64,000 bases of DNA from Catenulispora sp. MAP5-51 (GCF_041261205.1 NZ_JBGCCH010000020.1:110521-174520), one strand, 5' to 3'. Positions 52,018-60,461 are shown, counted from the stretch's first letter. Program-made: numbers and translations. The notes: generated by a model not told the origin, from the sequence alone.

Positions 52018-53220
52018 TTGACACGATGGGTCCGGACAGGCGGCGTGGGCGCGCGCCGTCCGGCCGATGCCGGGCGCGCGGTTCTGCTGTTCGTGCTGCC
52101 CGGGATCTGGGTCGCCGTCGTGCTCGTGCTCCAGATCCTGCTTCCGGCCCGGATCCAGCTCGCGCCCCTTCTGGCCGCGGCCCCGGCGATCGCCTGCGCG
52201 GGCACCGGACGGCGGCAGTGCGTGTGGATGGCGGGCCTGTGCGCGTTCGTCGCGTTACTGCCGGGCACGCCGGGCAACGGCTCCGGCGGCGAGGTGCAGC
52301 GGATCGGGACGTTCGCGGCGATCCTGTCCGTGGTCGCCACCAGCTATGTGATCGCCGTGCGCCGGCAGCGCACGCTCGGCGAGCTGACCCAGGTGCGGGC
52401 CGTCGCCGAGGTGGCGCAGCGGGTGCTGCTGCGGCCGCCGCGGCCCGAGATCGGCGGCGTGCTGGTCGCCGCGCGCAGCGCCTCGGCCTCGGCGGGTGCC
52501 TCGGTCGGCGGCGACTTCTACGACATCGTGGACACGCCCTACGGCGTGCGCGCGATCATCGGGGACGTGCGCGGGAGCGGCCTCGGCGCGGTCGAGGTGG
52601 CGGCGGTGCTGCTCGGTTCCTTCCGCGAGGCCGCCTACGACGAACCGGACCTGCGGGATCTGGTGCGGCGCCTGGAGATCAGCCTGCGCCGCTACCTCGG
52701 GGACGCGGACGCCGCCGCGGCGCACGTGCCGCTCGCCGACGGCGCGCGGCTGTGGGAGACCTCGAACTCGCTCGCGGTGGCGCCGCCCCGGACCGCGGTG
52801 GACGTGCGCGAGGAGTTCGCCAGCGTCGCGGTCGTGTCGATCCGGCCGGACGGCTGGCTGGAGCACGTCACCTGCGGCCACGCGCCGCCGCTGATGGTGC
52901 GCTGCGGCGCGGTGTCGACGGTGCAGGGCCAGTCGGTCGGGCTGCCGCTGGGGCTGAGCACCCTGGCGCCCGGGGTGGACGGCCGGGCGCGGTTGGTGGT
53001 GACGCCGTTCGACAGCGGGGATTCGCTGCTGCTGTACACCGACGGAGTGACGGACTCCGGCGGCCCGGACGCGGAGCCGCTGCCGCTGGCGGCGTTCCTG
53101 GAGGATCTGGCGGACGCCGCGCCGGACTACGTGCTGTCGGCCATCGAGGCCGAGGTGACGGTGCGGGCGCGCGGGGCGCGGGCCCGGGATCTGGCGATGC
53201 TGTTGGTGCACCGGCCCTGA
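52018..53220 (+). CDS. Membrane-bound PP2C/SpoIIE-type serine phosphatase
   Basis: This protein of about 400 residues has four hydrophobic helices in the first 120 residues (LLFVLPGIWVAVVLVLQILL and others) followed by a SpoIIE/RsbU-like phosphatase domain. The metal-binding motifs are visible: VGGDFYDIV, IIGDVRGSG and LLLYTDGVTD. It probably dephosphorylates an anti-sigma factor antagonist in response to a membrane signal. The start is unclear: TTG 52018 gives a sensible N-terminus, GTG 52045 is another option, and the frame is open to 51925. A TTA codon occurs at 52255-52257. Its stop codon is duplicated in a repeat. Confidence 0.88.
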   Translation: MTRWVRTGGVGARRPADAGRAVLLFVLPGIWVAVVLVLQILLPARIQLAPLLAAAPAIACAGTGRRQCVWMAGLCAFVALLPGTPGNGSGGEVQRIGTFAAILSVVATSYVIAVRRQRTLGELTQVRAVAEVAQRVLLRPPRPEIGGVLVAARSASASAGASVGGDFYDIVDTPYGVRAIIGDVRGSGLGAVEVAAVLLGSFREAAYDEPDLRDLVRRLEISLRRYLGDADAAAAHVPLADGARLWETSNSLAVAPPRTAVDVREEFASVAVVSIRPDGWLEHVTCGHAPPLMVRCGAVSTVQGQSVGLPLGLSTLAPGVDGRARLVVTPFDSGDSLLLYTDGVTDSGGPDAEPLPLAAFLEDLADAAPDYVLSAIEAEVTVRARGARARDLAMLLVHRP

Positions 53221-53260
53221 AGCCCTGAAGCCCTGAAGCCCTTAGAGCCCTTAAGCCCTT
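53215..53260. repeat. 8-bp tandem repeats carrying the PP2C stop codon
   Basis: The unit ccctgaag occurs three times (53215-53222, 53223-53230, 53231-53238) and contains the gene stop TGA at 53218. Copies put TGA at 53226 and 53234, covering all frames. Looser units (cccttagag, cccttaag) continue to about 53260. Confidence 0.85.
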
Positions 53261-53292
53261 AGAACTCTTAGAGCCCTTGAGGATCTTGAGGA

Positions 53293-53913
53293 TCAGCCCT
53301 CGACCGGCAGCGTCGAGTGCGCCGGGGCGCGCAGCCCGTCGAGGAACAACTGGAGATACCGCCGGGAACTGCGCCGCACCGTGACCAGGTCCGGCAGCGG
53401 CCGGGTGAGCTGGGCGACGGCCACGATGATGTCGGCCAGATCCACGTCCGCGCGCAGCACGCCGGCCCGCCGGGCCCGCGCCAGGATGGTCTCGACCAGG
53501 CCGTTCAGTCGTCCCTCCAACGCCTTGACCTCCGGATCGCCGGGATCGTAGGCGCCGTCGAGCATCACGCACATCGCGCCTATGCGCTCGTCGGCGGCGG
53601 CCAGGACGAAGCGCGTCAGCGCGTCGAACGGGTCGTCGCCCTGGGCCAGCGCGGACTCGGCGCGGTCGCCGGTCCGCTTGAGCACGCTGCGGACCACGGC
53701 CAGCACCAGCGCGTCGCGGTCGGGGAAGTGCCGGTAGACGGTGGCGTTGCCGATGCCGGCGCGGCGGGCCACCTCGTCGATCGGGGCCTGCCGGCCGATC
53801 TCGGTGAACAGGTCACGGGCCGCGGAGACGATGCGTTCGCGGTTGCGCAGGGCGTCGACCCGGGGGGCTCGGGTGCGCTGCGGGCGGCGGTTCGCGGTGG
53901 CCACGACGTCCAC
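53293..53913 (-). CDS. TetR-family transcriptional regulator
   Basis: This 206-residue protein has a TetR helix-turn-helix at about residues 20-65 (RERIVSAARDLFTEIGRQAPIDEVARRAGIGNATVYRHFPDRDALV) and an all-helical ligand domain. It converges with the PP2C gene. Its target is unknown; the palindrome-rich 368-base upstream region shared with the csoR gene may include its operator. The start ATG 53913 follows GGAGGA on the minus strand. Confidence 0.92.
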   Translation of the reverse strand: MDVVATANRRPQRTRAPRVDALRNRERIVSAARDLFTEIGRQAPIDEVARRAGIGNATVYRHFPDRDALVLAVVRSVLKRTGDRAESALAQGDDPFDALTRFVLAAADERIGAMCVMLDGAYDPGDPEVKALEGRLNGLVETILARARRAGVLRADVDLADIIVAVAQLTRPLPDLVTVRRSSRRYLQLFLDGLRAPAHSTLPVEG

Positions 53914-54100
53914 GGTTCCTCCTGGGCGGTCGGGCGGGATGCGGGCCGCACCATCCTAACCTTTAGAAATGCCCTGATTTCGGGCGTTCGACGGGCTTTC
54001 TGGTGAACGGTGGAGGCCGCCGCGCACGAGACACGGAGGGGGTGCGTACTCGGGCGCGACGGCCGTTTTCCAAGGATCTACCTGCGGAGGGATCCTCGTG

Positions 54101-54115
54101 GGGGACCAGGTCCCC
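54101..54115. promoter_or_regulatory. 15-bp palindrome GGGGACC-A-GGTCCCC
   Basis: Perfect 7-bp arms around a single A in the TetR-CsoR intergenic region. Size and symmetry fit a dimeric repressor such as the adjacent TetR protein, though it is more than 180 bases from the tetR-type start. Confidence 0.4.
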
Positions 54116-54133
54116 TGTGCAGGGTAACGCATC

Positions 54134-54156
54134 TTCCGGGGAAATGTTCCCCGGAA
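54134..54156. promoter_or_regulatory. 23-bp inverted repeat with 10-bp arms
   Basis: TTCCGGGGAA (54134-54143) and TTCCCCGGAA (54147-54156) are perfect inverted repeats around ATG. Each arm is nearly self-complementary, so the element could also bind two dimers. As RNA it would make a stable hairpin with a 3-base loop. No T-run follows, so I favour an operator over a terminator. Confidence 0.5.
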
Positions 54157-54206
54157 AATAACGATACTTAGCGTTGCTTATTATATGGCGCCGCCCGGGT
54201 CCGGTG

Positions 54207-54246
54207 GATACCGGTGGGGGTATAGCCGATACCCGGCGGGGTATAG
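54207..54246 (+). promoter_or_regulatory. Tandem CsoR-type operators upstream of csoR
   Basis: Two GATACC-GC-rich-GGGTATAG elements (54207-54225 and 54228-54246) lie 36 bases before the csoR ATG. The ATACC...GGTAT symmetry around a G/C-rich centre is the recognised CsoR/RcnR family operator pattern, so the gene is probably autoregulated. Confidence 0.75.
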
Positions 54247-54281
54247 TGACGAGTACGGGTCCCCAGGGAAGGAATGCCGGG

Positions 54282-54548
54282 ATGCAGGTCGAGACCGAGA
54301 CCGTCACCGAGGTGACCAAGCGGCTGCGCCGCGCCGAGGGGCAGATCCGCGGCGTCATCGCCATGCTGGAGTCGGGGCGGGACTGCGCCGAGATCGTGAC
54401 CCAGCTGGCCGCGGTGTCCCGGGCGCTGGACCGCGCCGGGTTCAAGGTGATCGCCGGCGGGCTTCAGCAGTGCCTGGAGTCCGACGACGCCGAGGAACGC
54501 GCAGCGAGCGTGGCGCAGATGGAGAAGCTGTTCCTCTCGCTGGCCTGA
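54282..54548 (+). CDS. CsoR-family repressor, probably persulfide/thiol sensing type
   Basis: This 88-residue all-helical protein matches the CsoR/DUF156 family (VTKRLRRAEGQIRGVIAMLESGRDCAEIVTQLAAVSRAL). CsoR copper sensors use a Cys-His-Cys triad (C36, H61, C65 in M. tuberculosis). Here the aligned residues are Cys35, Gly60 and Cys64, so the histidine is missing. A pair of cysteines without the histidine is typical of CstR-type persulfide sensors. The gene is followed by a DUF302 protein gene and preceded by tandem CsoR-type operators. Copper sensing is therefore unlikely. Confidence 0.88.
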   Translation: MQVETETVTEVTKRLRRAEGQIRGVIAMLESGRDCAEIVTQLAAVSRALDRAGFKVIAGGLQQCLESDDAEERAASVAQMEKLFLSLA

Positions 54549-54587
54549 GTGCCACGGCGCCACCAGTACTACAGCGTTACGGCAATG

Positions 54588-54627
54588 CAGCACCGCAGCA
54601 CCGCAGCACCGCAGCACCGCAGCACCA
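54588..54627. repeat. 8-bp tandem repeats (cagcaccg) between csoR and DUF302 genes
   Basis: Four perfect copies and one degenerate copy fill half of the gap between the csoR stop and the ribosome binding site (AAGGAAGG) of the DUF302 gene. Confidence 0.85.
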
Positions 54628-54646
54628 CAGCAAGGAAGGCAGCATC

Positions 54647-55039
54647 ATGAGCTACGGAACAGCCGTCACCGTCGACCGTCCCTACGCCGACGTCGTCGAG
54701 CAAGTCCGCGAAGCCCTGCGCGAGCAGGGGTTCGGCATCCTGACCGAGATCGATGTGCAGGCCACGATGCGCGAGAAGCTCAACGAGGAGACCGGCCCCC
54801 ATCTGATCCTCGGCGCGTGCAACCCGCCGCTGGCGTACCGCGCGCTGGCCGCGGAGCCGTCGATCGGCCTGCTGCTGCCGTGCAACGTCGTGGTCCGCGA
54901 GGACGGCGACCGGACTCTCGTCGAAGCGCTGGATCCGGACATCATGGTGCGGGTCACCGGGAATCCGGCGCTGGAACACGTGGCCGCGGAGGCGAAAGCG
55001 CGGCTCGCCGCGGCGTTGGCGGCCGTTGCCGAAGCCTGA
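54647..55039 (+). CDS. DUF302-domain protein
   Basis: This 130-residue protein is a single DUF302 domain. It has a start typical of the family (VTVDRPYADVVEQVREALREQGFGILTEIDV) and the conserved LGACNPPLAYRAL segment with its cysteine, then LLLPCNVVVRE with a second. It follows a CsoR-family gene, a common pairing in which DUF302 genes are among the regulated targets, often in sulfur stress. The exact function is unknown. It is presumably in one operon with the csoR gene. Confidence 0.9.
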   Translation: MSYGTAVTVDRPYADVVEQVREALREQGFGILTEIDVQATMREKLNEETGPHLILGACNPPLAYRALAAEPSIGLLLPCNVVVREDGDRTLVEALDPDIMVRVTGNPALEHVAAEAKARLAAALAAVAEA

Positions 55040-55092
55040 CAATCCGGGAAACGACCATCGCGCCGAGGCGCCGATCCCCGTAGGCTCAGTGC

Positions 55093-58020
55093 GTGACCGA
55101 GCCAGGACGGGTGATCGGGGGACGCTACCGACTGGTGGATCGGTTGGGTTCCGGAGCGTTCGGACAAGTGTGGCGGGCCTACGACATGCACCTCGGGGTG
55201 GACGTCGCCGTCAAGCAGGTCCTGCTGCCGATGGAGGGCAAGGGCCCCCAGGCCGCCGAGCGCGTCGCGCGCGCGGCCCGGGAGGCGCGCAACACCGCGC
55301 GGCTGCGGGACTGCCCCAACATCGTGACGGTGCACGACGTGCACATCGAGAACGGCGCGCCGTGGATCGTCATGCAGCTGGTCAAGGGCGAGAGCCTGGC
55401 CGAGCGGCTGGCGCACCGCGGGCCGCTCACCGAGAACAACGCCGTCGCGCTCGCGCGCGACCTGTTGCGCGCGCTGGCCGCGGCGCACGCGGCCGGGATC
55501 GTGCACCGGGACGTGAAGCCGGGCAACGTCCTGCTGGCCGGCGACGGGACCGCGCTGCTCGCGGACTTCGGCATCGCCGTCCGCTTCGACGACGCGCGGG
55601 TCACGCGCACCGGGACCTTCATCGGCTCGCCCGGGTACGTCGCCCCCGAGCGCGTGATCTCCCAGGACGCCGGAGCCATCGGCGACCTGTTCTCCCTCGG
55701 GGCCACGCTCTATGAGGCGGTGGAAGGGCTTCCCGCCTTCCGTGCCGACATCATCGGCTCCGTGGTCGCCGGGCAGCCGGCGCCGATGCGCCGCGGCGGC
55801 CGGCTGACCGCGCTGATCACCCGGCTGTTGGACAAGGATCCGGCGACCCGGCCCGACGTGGCCGCCGCGTTCGCGCTGGTCGGCGACTGGACGCCGCCGC
55901 CGACCGTCGAGGCGCCCGGGTCGGCGGCGCGGCCGCCGGCGCAGGACGTCCAGCTCGGCGTCGAGTGGGTCGAGCACTTCGCGTTCGTCAACGAGCGGCT
56001 GCGCAACGACGACGTCGCGGCCGGCCGCGGCGCCCGGACGTCCAACGCGACCGAGGCGCTCGGCAGCATCCGGACCGAGATCGGCGTCGACCAGAACGAG
56101 TACCTGGCGGCCGGCGGTCGCGAGGTGCACGCGATCGTGTCGGTCAGCACCGCCGACTCCGGGAGCGCGGCTCCCACCCGTGCCATCGCGGCCGCCTCGG
56201 CGCGGCGTGCCGATCGCAGCTACGGCGCCAAGCCCGCGCCGGTGGCCAGCACCGACGGCCCGCCGTCCGTGGTCTTCATCGCCGACTGCTCGCGGTCGCT
56301 GGCCGAGCCGGGACGGCTGGAGGGCGTCAAGGCCGCGCTGCACGCCGGGATCGACGGCCTGCCCGAGGGCGCGCGGTTCGCGGTGATCGCCGGCCGCGCG
56401 GACAGCCAGGCCGTCTATCCCGAGGACGGCGGCACCGAGCCGGTGACGAAGGCGTCGCGCGCCGCGGCGAAGGCGGCGGTGGACCGGCTGACGGCCTACG
56501 GAGGGCGCGAGATCGGGCTGTGGCTCAGCCGCGCGGCCCGGATGTTCGCGCTCGGATCCGGGCCGGTCCGGCACGCGATCATCATCGTCAACGGCCGCGA
56601 CGAGGGCCTGCACCCCTCGCGCCTGGCGATGACCGCACGCGCCTGCACCGGGCTGTTCACAGCCGACTGTCTGGGCCTGGGCGACGACTGGGACGTGCAC
56701 GAGATGCGCCTGGTCTCCGAGCAGCTGTCCGGGACGGTCGCGCTGGTCGCCGAGCCCGCGGCGCTGCCGCAGGCGGTGCGTGAGGCGACGGTCGGCGCGG
56801 CGGCGAAGCGGGTCGCGGACGTCGAACTCAGCGTGTGGACGCCGAGCGGCGCGGTGATCCGGTACGTGAAGCAGGTCGATCCGGTCCTGCGGGACCTGAC
56901 GGACAACCGGATCGCCGGCGACGCGGTCCGCACGGTCGGCTTCCCGACCGGCGCGTGGGGCCCGGAGACGCGGACGTTCCACATCTGCGTCGAGGTGGCC
57001 CCGGGCGAACTCGGCCAGGAGAAGCTGGCGGCGCGCGTACAGCTCACGGCGCGCGGGCCGGAGGCCGTGGAGGTGCTCGGCGAGGGCAAGATCCGCGCGG
57101 TCTGGGTCGACGACGAGACGCTGGTGATGCGCGTCGTGTCGAAGGTCGGCCCCTACGCCGGGCAGGCCGAGGCCGAGGTCTGGGTCGACCCCGAGATCGG
57201 CGACCTGGAACGGGAACTGGCCGGCCTGGCCGACGAACTGTCGCAGGCCGAGGCCGAACTCGCCGAGGTCCGCAACCTGCTCGCGGTCTTCGGCCGGGCC
57301 CACGCGCGCATGTTCGCGCCGCTGCTGGCCGAACTCGACGAGATCGAGGCCCGCATCGCCGAGGTCCACGCGGCCCGCAGCGGCCGCGCGGACGACCAGC
57401 GCGACGCCGAGACCGCGCGCGAGCGCGCCCAGCAGTCGGCACGCCAGGCGGACGAGGAGAAGGTCCGCGCCACCCGCGCCGAACCGCCCCGCCCGGCCCC
57501 GACCGGCGAGGCCAAGCGCATGTACCGCAAACTGGCCCGCCGCTGCCACCCCGACCTGGCCGACGACGAGTCCGACCGCCAGCGCCGCGAGGTGTTCATG
57601 GCGCGCGTGAACGACGCCTACACCCGCGGCGACATCGGCCTGCTGGCCCAGCTCTCGCGCGAGTGGGACGCGGAGGGTCCGGACAGCGCCGGCACCAAGC
57701 CGCCGAAGGACCCGGGCGAGCGCCGGAAGCTGAAGGAGCACCTGCAGCAGGCACTGTCCTCGGTCCACAACCGACTGGACCGCATCCGCGAGGAACTGTC
57801 GGCGGCCCGCGAGTCGGAGCTCGGCCGGATCGTGTTCGCGCCGGGACAGGACGCCGGGATGCCGGCCGCGATGCGGCGGCTGGACTCGATGGCGGACAAG
57901 CTCAAGGCACTGGTCGACGAGCGGCGGCGGATGCTGGAGGGGCTCCTGGACGCCGCGGCTGAAGCGGCGGCCGCGAGCGCCGCCGCGGATGCCGGAGTGG
58001 GGGACGAGAGCAGGCGGTGA
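55093..58020 (+). CDS. Serine/threonine kinase fused to a vWA-like domain and a J-domain
   Basis: This 975-residue cytoplasmic protein combines several domains. Residues 10-265 are a Hanks-type kinase with a complete active site (GSGAFG loop at 19-24, Lys41, HRD at 138-140, DFG at 158-160). Residues 390-590 are vWA-like with a MIDAS-type DCSRS at 398-402. A beta-rich region follows, then a long coiled coil (about 700-805). A J-domain helix with the HPD motif at 819-821 (YRKLARRCHPDLADDES) comes next, then a second helical tail. There is no membrane anchor, unlike most actinobacterial PknB-type kinases. GTG 55093 is used. A propeller protein gene follows after 10 bases. Confidence 0.9.
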   Translation: MTEPGRVIGGRYRLVDRLGSGAFGQVWRAYDMHLGVDVAVKQVLLPMEGKGPQAAERVARAAREARNTARLRDCPNIVTVHDVHIENGAPWIVMQLVKGESLAERLAHRGPLTENNAVALARDLLRALAAAHAAGIVHRDVKPGNVLLAGDGTALLADFGIAVRFDDARVTRTGTFIGSPGYVAPERVISQDAGAIGDLFSLGATLYEAVEGLPAFRADIIGSVVAGQPAPMRRGGRLTALITRLLDKDPATRPDVAAAFALVGDWTPPPTVEAPGSAARPPAQDVQLGVEWVEHFAFVNERLRNDDVAAGRGARTSNATEALGSIRTEIGVDQNEYLAAGGREVHAIVSVSTADSGSAAPTRAIAAASARRADRSYGAKPAPVASTDGPPSVVFIADCSRSLAEPGRLEGVKAALHAGIDGLPEGARFAVIAGRADSQAVYPEDGGTEPVTKASRAAAKAAVDRLTAYGGREIGLWLSRAARMFALGSGPVRHAIIIVNGRDEGLHPSRLAMTARACTGLFTADCLGLGDDWDVHEMRLVSEQLSGTVALVAEPAALPQAVREATVGAAAKRVADVELSVWTPSGAVIRYVKQVDPVLRDLTDNRIAGDAVRTVGFPTGAWGPETRTFHICVEVAPGELGQEKLAARVQLTARGPEAVEVLGEGKIRAVWVDDETLVMRVVSKVGPYAGQAEAEVWVDPEIGDLERELAGLADELSQAEAELAEVRNLLAVFGRAHARMFAPLLAELDEIEARIAEVHAARSGRADDQRDAETARERAQQSARQADEEKVRATRAEPPRPAPTGEAKRMYRKLARRCHPDLADDESDRQRREVFMARVNDAYTRGDIGLLAQLSREWDAEGPDSAGTKPPKDPGERRKLKEHLQQALSSVHNRLDRIREELSAARESELGRIVFAPGQDAGMPAAMRRLDSMADKLKALVDERRRMLEGLLDAAAEAAAASAAADAGVGDESRR

Positions 58021-58030
58021 GCGGCGGGCG

Positions 58031-59551
58031 ATGAGCGTGGGGGGCGGCGCGGCGGAGGGCGGCTTGCCGGGCTCAGGGGACTCGGCGGGCTCGGAGTCGG
58101 TGGCTGCGGAGGGCGGCTCGGCGGGCTCGGAGTCGACTGCGGGGCAGAGCGGCTCGGCGGGCTCGGAGTCGGTGACGGCGCAGAGTGGCTCAGCGGACTT
58201 GGAGCCGGCGGCTGCCGGGGTGCCGGAATCGCGGCCTGCGGCGTCCGAGGTCGAGGCGTTCGGCGCATCAGCGCTCGCGGACACCGGCGACTCCCCGCTG
58301 GCGCGCCGCCTGTCCGAGCTCGGTCTCCACGACGGCCCGCGCGTGGTCTGGCGCCGCCCCTTGGCTCCCCGACTCCGCATCCGGGTGCGCGAGGACGACG
58401 CGCTCCTGGTGTCCATGCCCGACGACGCCACTCCCGTCGCCGTCATCGATCCGGCCACCGGTGCCGACAGCCCGCCGCCGGCCGAGGGTTCATGGCCGGC
58501 ACCTGTGGGCCGCCTGCACTCTGTCCGTCTCGACCCGCGAAGCGGCTACGTCATCGCCGGCGGCTGGAACGAGGACGGCCGCTACACCGTCACGGCGGTG
58601 GATCCGGGCAGCGGCGCGGTCGTCTGGCAGAACGTGCCCTTCGCGCACGGCGTTCAGGGCGGGAGCGGCTGGCGCTCCTGGCTCGCCGACGACCATCCCG
58701 ACGCCGAGGCCCTCGTCACCTACCAGTTCATCCGCGGCGACGAGCCCACGTGGCAGTACTCCGATCCGTTCACCGGCAGCCAGGTGTGGACGGTCGAGTG
58801 GTGGATGCACGATCCGACTCCGCCGGTGGACGATCCCCGGGACGTCATGATCGGGCTGTGGTCCGGAGCGTCGCGTCTGGGCCCTCAGGGCATAACCGGA
58901 TTGCGTGCTGAGGACGGCGCACATCTCTGGTACATCGAGTGCGATTCAGGTCGCTGGCAAAGGTACAAAAAGCCCCAGCACCCCCTCTATGCCGGTAAGT
59001 CCGACCACTGCGTCGTCCTGGCCGAGCTCGTCTCCGGGACGGTCGATCTCCCGACCTGCCCCTGCGGCCGCAGCCCGGACGACCGCTTGGAGACCTATTG
59101 CGAGGAGTGCGGCGGGAATTTCACCTACGCGGCCCTCGTCCACGTCTTCGACCGCGCGACGGGCAGGCTGCTGTTCCACCGCGAGTGGCCCGATCCCGAC
59201 GCCCCCGCCACCGCCGTGGCCGACGTCGTCGACATCCGTTCCGACGTCCTCCTCACCCGCGAGGGCTCCTTCGTGCGCGGCCACTCGCTGCCCGAGGGCC
59301 GGCAGCTCTGGTCCGTCGTGCCCCCGATCGCGACCACCTTCGACGCGAGCGGTCGTCATCCCGGCAGCCGCTGGGCCTGGCTCCGCCCCTCGGGGCCGGA
59401 TGCCGGATCCGTCGCGCCGAGCGGCCTTTTCCTGCACGCGCCCACCGGCAGAACCCTCAACGTGCCGGGCGCCTTCCACCACACCGCGGACGACCACGTC
59501 ATCACCCGCGACGGCGGGGACCTGATGTGTTGGGCGCTCCCGGCACGTTAG
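58031..59551 (+). CDS. Beta-propeller-like protein with zinc ribbon and N-terminal repeats
   Basis: This 506-residue protein begins with four 12-residue repeats (GSAGSES-type, residues 17-64; bases 58079-58222), probably disordered. The rest has recurring VDPGSGAVVWQ and FDRATGRLLFHREW strands like PQQ/WD-type propellers. It is interrupted by a zinc-ribbon-like insert, C-x-C-x11-C-x2-C (Cys343, Cys345, Cys357, Cys360). There is no signal peptide. It starts 10 bases after the kinase-vWA-J gene, so the two are likely partners. I do not recognise a named family. The ATG 58031 start lacks a strong ribosome binding site, consistent with coupling. Confidence 0.8.
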   Translation: MSVGGGAAEGGLPGSGDSAGSESVAAEGGSAGSESTAGQSGSAGSESVTAQSGSADLEPAAAGVPESRPAASEVEAFGASALADTGDSPLARRLSELGLHDGPRVVWRRPLAPRLRIRVREDDALLVSMPDDATPVAVIDPATGADSPPPAEGSWPAPVGRLHSVRLDPRSGYVIAGGWNEDGRYTVTAVDPGSGAVVWQNVPFAHGVQGGSGWRSWLADDHPDAEALVTYQFIRGDEPTWQYSDPFTGSQVWTVEWWMHDPTPPVDDPRDVMIGLWSGASRLGPQGITGLRAEDGAHLWYIECDSGRWQRYKKPQHPLYAGKSDHCVVLAELVSGTVDLPTCPCGRSPDDRLETYCEECGGNFTYAALVHVFDRATGRLLFHREWPDPDAPATAVADVVDIRSDVLLTREGSFVRGHSLPEGRQLWSVVPPIATTFDASGRHPGSRWAWLRPSGPDAGSVAPSGLFLHAPTGRTLNVPGAFHHTADDHVITRDGGDLMCWALPAR

Positions 59552-59571
59552 TGGAGCGGCGGTTGCGGTTA

Positions 59572-59603
59572 ATCAGAGAGCAGAGATTTATCAGAGAGCA
59601 GAG
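59572..59603. repeat. 14-bp direct repeat, 18-bp period
   Basis: atcagagagcagag occurs at 59572-59585 and again at 59590-59603, shortly after the stop of the propeller gene and before the methyltransferase gene. Confidence 0.8.
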
Positions 59604-59654
59604 TCGGTGGGTAAGATCCGCGCCGAGCGATCAACAACGGAATGGGGAGGCGAC

Positions 59655-60461
59655 ATGTCCGAGGCGGGTTGGAGTTCGCCGGAAGTGGACACCGAAGTCG
59701 CCACTCCGGCGCGGATGTACGACTATTATTTGGGTGGAAAGGACAATTTCGCCGCCGACCGCGAGGCCGCCGAGAAGGTCCTGAAGAACATGCCCAAGGT
59801 GCGGGCCTTCGCGCGGGCGAACCGGGCGTTCCTCGGGCGTGCGGTGCGGGGGATGGCGGCGGAGGGTGTGTCGCAGTTCCTTGACATCGGGATAGGGCTG
59901 CCCGGTCCCGGCGGGACCGTCGCGAGCGCGTTGGCCGCGCGGCCGGACGCGCGCATCGTCGGTGTCGACAACGACCCGATCGTCCTGGCGCACGCCCGGG
60001 CCCGGCCGGCGGACTCCGGAAACGGCGCGGCGGCGATCGTCGCGGGGGATCTGCGCGATCCAGCCTCGATACTGGCCGATCCGCAGGTGCGCGGGAAGCT
60101 CGACTTCGAGCGGCCGATCGGGGTGATGCTGATCGCGGTGCTGCACTTCGTCGGCGACGACGAGGATCCGTACGGCGTCGTCAAGACCCTGATGGAGGCG
60201 GTGGCGCCCGGGAGCTTCCTGGCGCTGACGCACGTCACCGGCGACTTCGACCAGGAACGCCTCGCGGTGTCGGCGCAGGCTTACGAGAAGTCGACGGCGA
60301 AGCTCACGGTCCGCAGCGCCAAGGAGACCGGCGCGTTCTTCGACGGTCTGGACCTGCTCGACCCCGGTGTGGTGCTGTTGCCGCGCTGGCGGCCGGACGG
60401 CTCGGTGCCCAGGGACGCCGACGACATCTGGATGTACGGGGCGCTGGGACGCAAGGAGTAG
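59655..60461 (+). CDS. SAM-dependent methyltransferase, DUF574 family
   Basis: This 268-residue protein matches the actinobacterial DUF574 methyltransferases. It begins SSPEVDTEVATPARMYDYYLGGKDNF, where the ARxYDYxLGGKDNF motif is diagnostic. The SAM loop is FLDIGIGLPGPGG, and IVGVDNDPIVLAHARA follows. Usually the loop reads DIGTGLPT, so it is slightly altered here. The family is greatly expanded in streptomycetes and relatives, and most members have no known substrate. GGGGAGG precedes the ATG. Confidence 0.92.
   Translation: MSEAGWSSPEVDTEVATPARMYDYYLGGKDNFAADREAAEKVLKNMPKVRAFARANRAFLGRAVRGMAAEGVSQFLDIGIGLPGPGGTVASALAARPDARIVGVDNDPIVLAHARARPADSGNGAAAIVAGDLRDPASILADPQVRGKLDFERPIGVMLIAVLHFVGDDEDPYGVVKTLMEAVAPGSFLALTHVTGDFDQERLAVSAQAYEKSTAKLTVRSAKETGAFFDGLDLLDPGVVLLPRWRPDGSVPRDADDIWMYGALGRKE

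Larger units (their letters stand above)
53914..54281. other. Palindrome-rich region between TetR and CsoR genes
   Basis: These 368 bases contain no gene I can support. They hold an AGGATC/GATCCT inverted repeat (54073-54078, 54091-54096), two perfect palindromic elements listed separately and a tandem pair of CsoR-type operators. The stretch 54140-54190 is AT-richer than the rest of the window, which suits promoters. Confidence 0.6.

Noticed and set aside
54682..58458. A 1258-codon open frame on the minus strand opposite the kinase gene
   Set aside because: It is a shadow of the GC-rich third positions of the kinase-vWA-J gene. The protein is low-complexity Arg/Gly/Ala/Pro with no domain, while the opposite strand has clear kinase and J-domain motifs.
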